Source of the DNA: Halolacustris sp051744345
GTDB lineage: Bacteria; Actinomycetota; Humimicrobiia; Humimicrobiales; Humimicrobiaceae
Reading direction: 5' to 3'
DNA: 7,721 bases
NCBI GenBank assembly: GCA_051744345.1
Contig: JBNJCW010000079.1
Coordinates: forward strand, 1 to 7,721
Positions 6,456 through 7,721 of the stretch are shown piece by piece. Each line of letters begins with the position of its first letter. The first letter of the stretch is position 1. The notes beneath the pieces were generated by a model. That model saw only the letters and a list, made by a program, of their open reading frames with translations, had not been told where the DNA came from and did no database searches. The translations under genes were made by a program, and so were the position numbers.

Positions 6456-6669
6456 TAATTCTGTCTACGGCATTAATAAGATTTCGAAATAAAGCAGTAA
6501 TTTTAGAAAGGATATCAGATTGATCGGTTTAAATAATGCTGTATGGCTGCCCGGGGTTGCAAAATTTCAAATCAATCTATTAACCGTTAACATGCATAGA
6601 AAATCCTTTTTACAGGTAAAATTACTTTCTTCTAATTTCTGTAAATATATATAGGACTAAAGACCAATA
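6456..6669. other. Intergenic stretch with a spaced inverted repeat, no convincing gene
   Basis: Between the pseudogene and the Dabb promoter. It contains AGATTGAT (6518-6525) and its exact inverse ATCAATCT (6571-6578) with a 45-bp spacer that includes a GC-rich patch (CTGCCCGGGGTTGC, unlike its AT-rich surroundings). TTAAC-C-GTTAA (6580-6590) is a small dyad. A 44-codon frame from TTG 6520 to TAG 6654, preceded by AAAGGA, is open but unlike anything I recognise. Confidence 0.4.
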
Positions 6670-6678
6670 TGTTATAAT
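6670..6678 (+). promoter_or_regulatory. Extended -10 promoter candidate for the Dabb gene
   Basis: TGTTATAAT is an exact TGnTATAAT extended -10 element. No good -35 is present at 17 bp upstream, which is acceptable for extended -10 promoters. Transcription would start near 6685, giving a leader of about 70 nt before the ATG at 6757. Confidence 0.5.
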
Positions 6679-6756
6679 GCTTGTAAAAAATCCCTGTTTG
6701 TGACATGGATAGTTAGACTCAAAATTATAAAGGTATACTTTTACAAAGGAGACACA

Positions 6757-7071
6757 ATGAAAGATCAGAATTTAGCTCATAATGTATTCTTTACTCTAAA
6801 AAATTCATCCGGTAAAGCTGTTGAAACCTTAATAGAAGATTGCTACTCATATCTAAAAGATATCCCTGGTATTATTTACTTTGCTGCCGGGAGTTTGGTA
6901 CCGGGACATAACCGAGATGTTAACGTAACAGATTTTCATGTAGGGCTTCATGTTGTCTTTGTCAGCAAATTTTACCATGACCAGTATCAGGATGCAGAAA
7001 AACATAATATATTTGTAGACCGCAATAAAGATAACTGGGCACAGGTTCGCGTGTTTGATACATACATCTGA
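6757..7071 (+). CDS. Dabb-family (stress-responsive alpha/beta-barrel domain) protein
   Basis: Small protein of 104 residues covering one ferredoxin-like Dabb domain (Pfam PF07876 type). It begins LAHNVFFTLK, the usual first strand (H-V-x-F-x-L/F-K). It continues with a helix (VETLIEDCYSYLKDIPGI), a strand (IYFAAGSLV), the HVGLHVVFVSKFYHDQYQ segment (strand then helix) and a final strand VRVFDTYI. Dabb proteins form dimeric beta-barrels; a few plant and bacterial members are enzymes or stress proteins, but most have unknown function, and no catalytic assignment can be made here. The ATG at 6757 is preferred because AAAGGAGA lies 5 nt upstream. A GTG at 6700 in the same frame would add an unsupported 19-residue extension. 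It is monocistronic in this view, with its own extended -10 promoter. No clear terminator follows directly; a strong hairpin lies 168 bp downstream. Confidence 0.88.
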   Translation: MKDQNLAHNVFFTLKNSSGKAVETLIEDCYSYLKDIPGIIYFAAGSLVPGHNRDVNVTDFHVGLHVVFVSKFYHDQYQDAEKHNIFVDRNKDNWAQVRVFDTYI

Positions 7072-7237
7072 CAGACTTTATCTATTGATACTATTTTTAA
7101 AACAAGTAAGCTCCATAGCTGGAAACTGAAGACAAAGATAGAACCAGATTTATAATTCCAAGATGAAGTTTTTATTTCTAAATGAATTAGGCTTAATTTC
7201 AAAAATATTTTATACCGGACCCAAATGCTTAAATAGC

Positions 7238-7280
7238 TTGTGGCCACTTGGCTGGAACTAATCCAGTCAAGTGGCCACGG
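7238..7280 (+). repeat. Strong inverted repeat / hairpin (17-bp stem)
   Basis: GTGGCCACTTG (7240-7250) pairs perfectly with CAAGTGGCCAC (7268-7278). The stem continues through one G-U (7251/7267) and CTGGA/TCCAG (7252-7256/7262-7266) to a 5-nt loop ACTAA. Two further U-G pairs are possible at the base. The G-U pairs exist only in plus-strand RNA, and in the opposite RNA they become A-C mismatches, so the structure favours a plus-strand transcript. No T-run follows, so it is not a standard intrinsic terminator. Each arm also contains the 8-bp palindrome GTGGCCAC. It may be a terminator variant, a stability element for the Dabb mRNA, part of a small RNA, or a mobile-element end. Confidence 0.8.
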
Positions 7281-7305
7281 TATTCCTGTGTTTACGGTTA
7301 ATACC
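7279..7305 (+). repeat. Second small hairpin directly after the long hairpin
   Basis: GGTATT (7279-7284) and AATACC (7300-7305) are exact inverses with a 15-nt loop. They begin at the base of the preceding 17-bp hairpin, which makes two stems in tandem. A 6-bp stem alone could be chance. Confidence 0.4.
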
Positions 7306-7323
7306 CTTAGACTGATTCCTTTA

Positions 7324-7345
7324 ATCTTAAATTTATCTTAAATTT
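7324..7345. repeat. Tandem 11-bp duplication
   Basis: ATCTTAAATTT occurs twice head to tail (7324-7334 and 7335-7345) with no spacer, followed by more T residues. It is an exact two-copy repeat, most simply a slippage duplication in AT-rich non-coding DNA. Confidence 0.6.
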
Positions 7346-7590
7346 TTTTACTATTCTGAACCAATTCTACAAAATTGATAAGCATTTTGTAATTAGATTT
7401 ATTGGACCGATATAATATTACTTTAGTGCACAGGATCAATCGGTATTAATGTAGGATTTAATCTTTAAATTGTAAATCTAAGGAATTGTTGGGCCATTGT
7501 TCCGAAAATTGGAACCAAATTATTAAAGATACAATTTCAATCGCTAAATTGCAATTTACTGAATAAATTAAGAAGGGTCATTCAAACTAA
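7346..7590. other. Non-coding AT-rich stretch with nested inverted repeats, possibly a gene remnant
   Basis: No intact gene is visible. TTAGATTTA (7393-7401) and TAAATCTAA (7473-7481) are exact inverses and enclose a second pair, ACCGAT (7406-7411) / ATCGGT (7439-7444). A plus-strand frame from 7462 to the TAA at 7564 reads SKELLGHCSENWNQIIKDT and then SIAKLQFTE, which looks protein-like. It has stops at 7459 and further upstream and no start codon with a ribosome-binding site, so it may be the tail of a decayed gene or chance. Confidence 0.35.
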
Positions 7591-7721
7591 TTACAGATCA
7601 AAACTTAATTGTGGATCTTTACCCTTTAAATACTTTTCAATTATCTTAACAAATTTTTCAGCATCCTTGATATCATTATCCAACTGTGTTTTTGAAATAT
7701 TATATATAGCCTGGTATTCAA
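7591..7721 (-). CDS. C-terminal fragment of a probable HEPN-like helical protein (5' end outside window)
   Basis: The last 42 codons of a minus-strand gene enter from the right edge and end at TAA (7593-7591). The readable part is EYQAIYNISKTQLDND, then IKDAEKFVKIIEKYLKG and the tail KDPQLSFDL. A short linker plus a charged amphipathic helix of the type '(S/T)xxxxxxxIxDAExFVxxIExYL' is the usual last segment of small HEPN-domain proteins, which often pair with a MNT nucleotidyltransferase as toxin-antitoxin modules. The RX4-6H catalytic motif of HEPN RNases would lie upstream or within the missing part, so activity cannot be judged. It could be another helical-bundle protein. The assignment rests on one helix only; that it is coding is supported by the uninterrupted, compositionally protein-like frame. 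Confidence 0.5.
   Translation of the reverse strand, partial: EYQAIYNISKTQLDNDIKDAEKFVKIIEKYLKGKDPQLSFDL

Noticed and set aside
6520..6654. 44-codon frame from a TTG start after AAAGGA
   Set aside because: No recognisable similarity, weak start and an inverted repeat inside; coding is not supported.
6700..6756. GTG start giving a 123-residue version of the Dabb protein
   Set aside because: The extra residues precede the AAAGGAGA ribosome-binding site at 6746-6752 and are absent from the Dabb domain; the ATG at 6757 explains both.
6987..7247. 86-codon minus-strand open frame
   Set aside because: Opposite the Dabb gene's C-terminal half and AT-rich spacer; low-complexity Ser/Leu composition and no ribosome-binding site.
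7163..7261. 32-codon ATG frame MKFLFLNELG... running into the long hairpin
   Set aside because: No ribosome-binding site, and its end is composed of the hairpin arm; likely chance.
7072..7721. CRISPR array or tRNA in the AT-rich right region
   Set aside because: No regularly spaced direct repeats beyond the two-copy 11-bp tandem, and no cloverleaf or GTTCRA-type T-loop was found.

Overview
The window is bacterial chromosome of moderate to low G+C, becoming clearly AT-rich in the last third. It carries a type A RNase P RNA, Shine-Dalgarno-led genes, TTG starts and heavy use of AGA/AGG (Arg) and ATA (Ile). The cluster Nif3-like protein / coiled-coil C4 zinc-ribbon protein / RNase HI / rnpB, all on the minus strand, resembles the actinobacterial arrangement (compare Rv2230c-Rv2229c-Rv2228c of M. 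tuberculosis). The metabolic genes would suit an anaerobe. My best guess is a low-G+C, deep-branching actinobacterial or Firmicutes-like lineage, but that is inference from gene order, not a phylogeny.

Layout. Positions 1-2646 (minus strand) are a compact RNA-processing and housekeeping operon: Nif3-like dinuclear-metal protein overlapping the zinc-ribbon protein, which abuts RNase HI, followed closely by rnpB, whose 3' end lies outside the window. Positions 2647-2744 are a divergent, very AT-rich promoter region with a perfect 18-bp palindrome. Positions 2745-5825 (plus strand) are two carbohydrate genes: a SIS-domain sugar-phosphate isomerase homologue of the bifunctional phosphoglucose/phosphomannose isomerase type with an apparently lost catalytic Glu, and a short-form alpha-glucan phosphorylase. 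Positions 5965-6455 are a decayed Imm-5-like 'putative immunity protein' gene with one in-frame stop and three frameshifts. Positions 6757-7071 are a Dabb-family small protein. Positions 7072-7590 have no convincing gene but hold a strong 17-bp-stem hairpin, a second smaller hairpin, an 11-bp tandem duplication and nested inverted repeats. A HEPN-like protein C-terminus enters from the right edge on the minus strand.

How the parts may work together. RNase P RNA and RNase HI both act in RNA maturation or removal, and the zinc-ribbon and Nif3-like proteins are their common but poorly understood companions. The phosphorylase releases glucose-1-phosphate from storage glucan. A phosphosugar isomerase next to it would fit glycolytic use of that glucose, but the SIS protein's active site has changed enough that its reaction is uncertain. 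The right part looks like an accessory region with gene decay, structured non-coding DNA and possibly a toxin-antitoxin gene. I do not see a clear undescribed system. The items most worth checking are the altered SIS enzyme, the 7238-7305 hairpin pair and the divergent palindrome.
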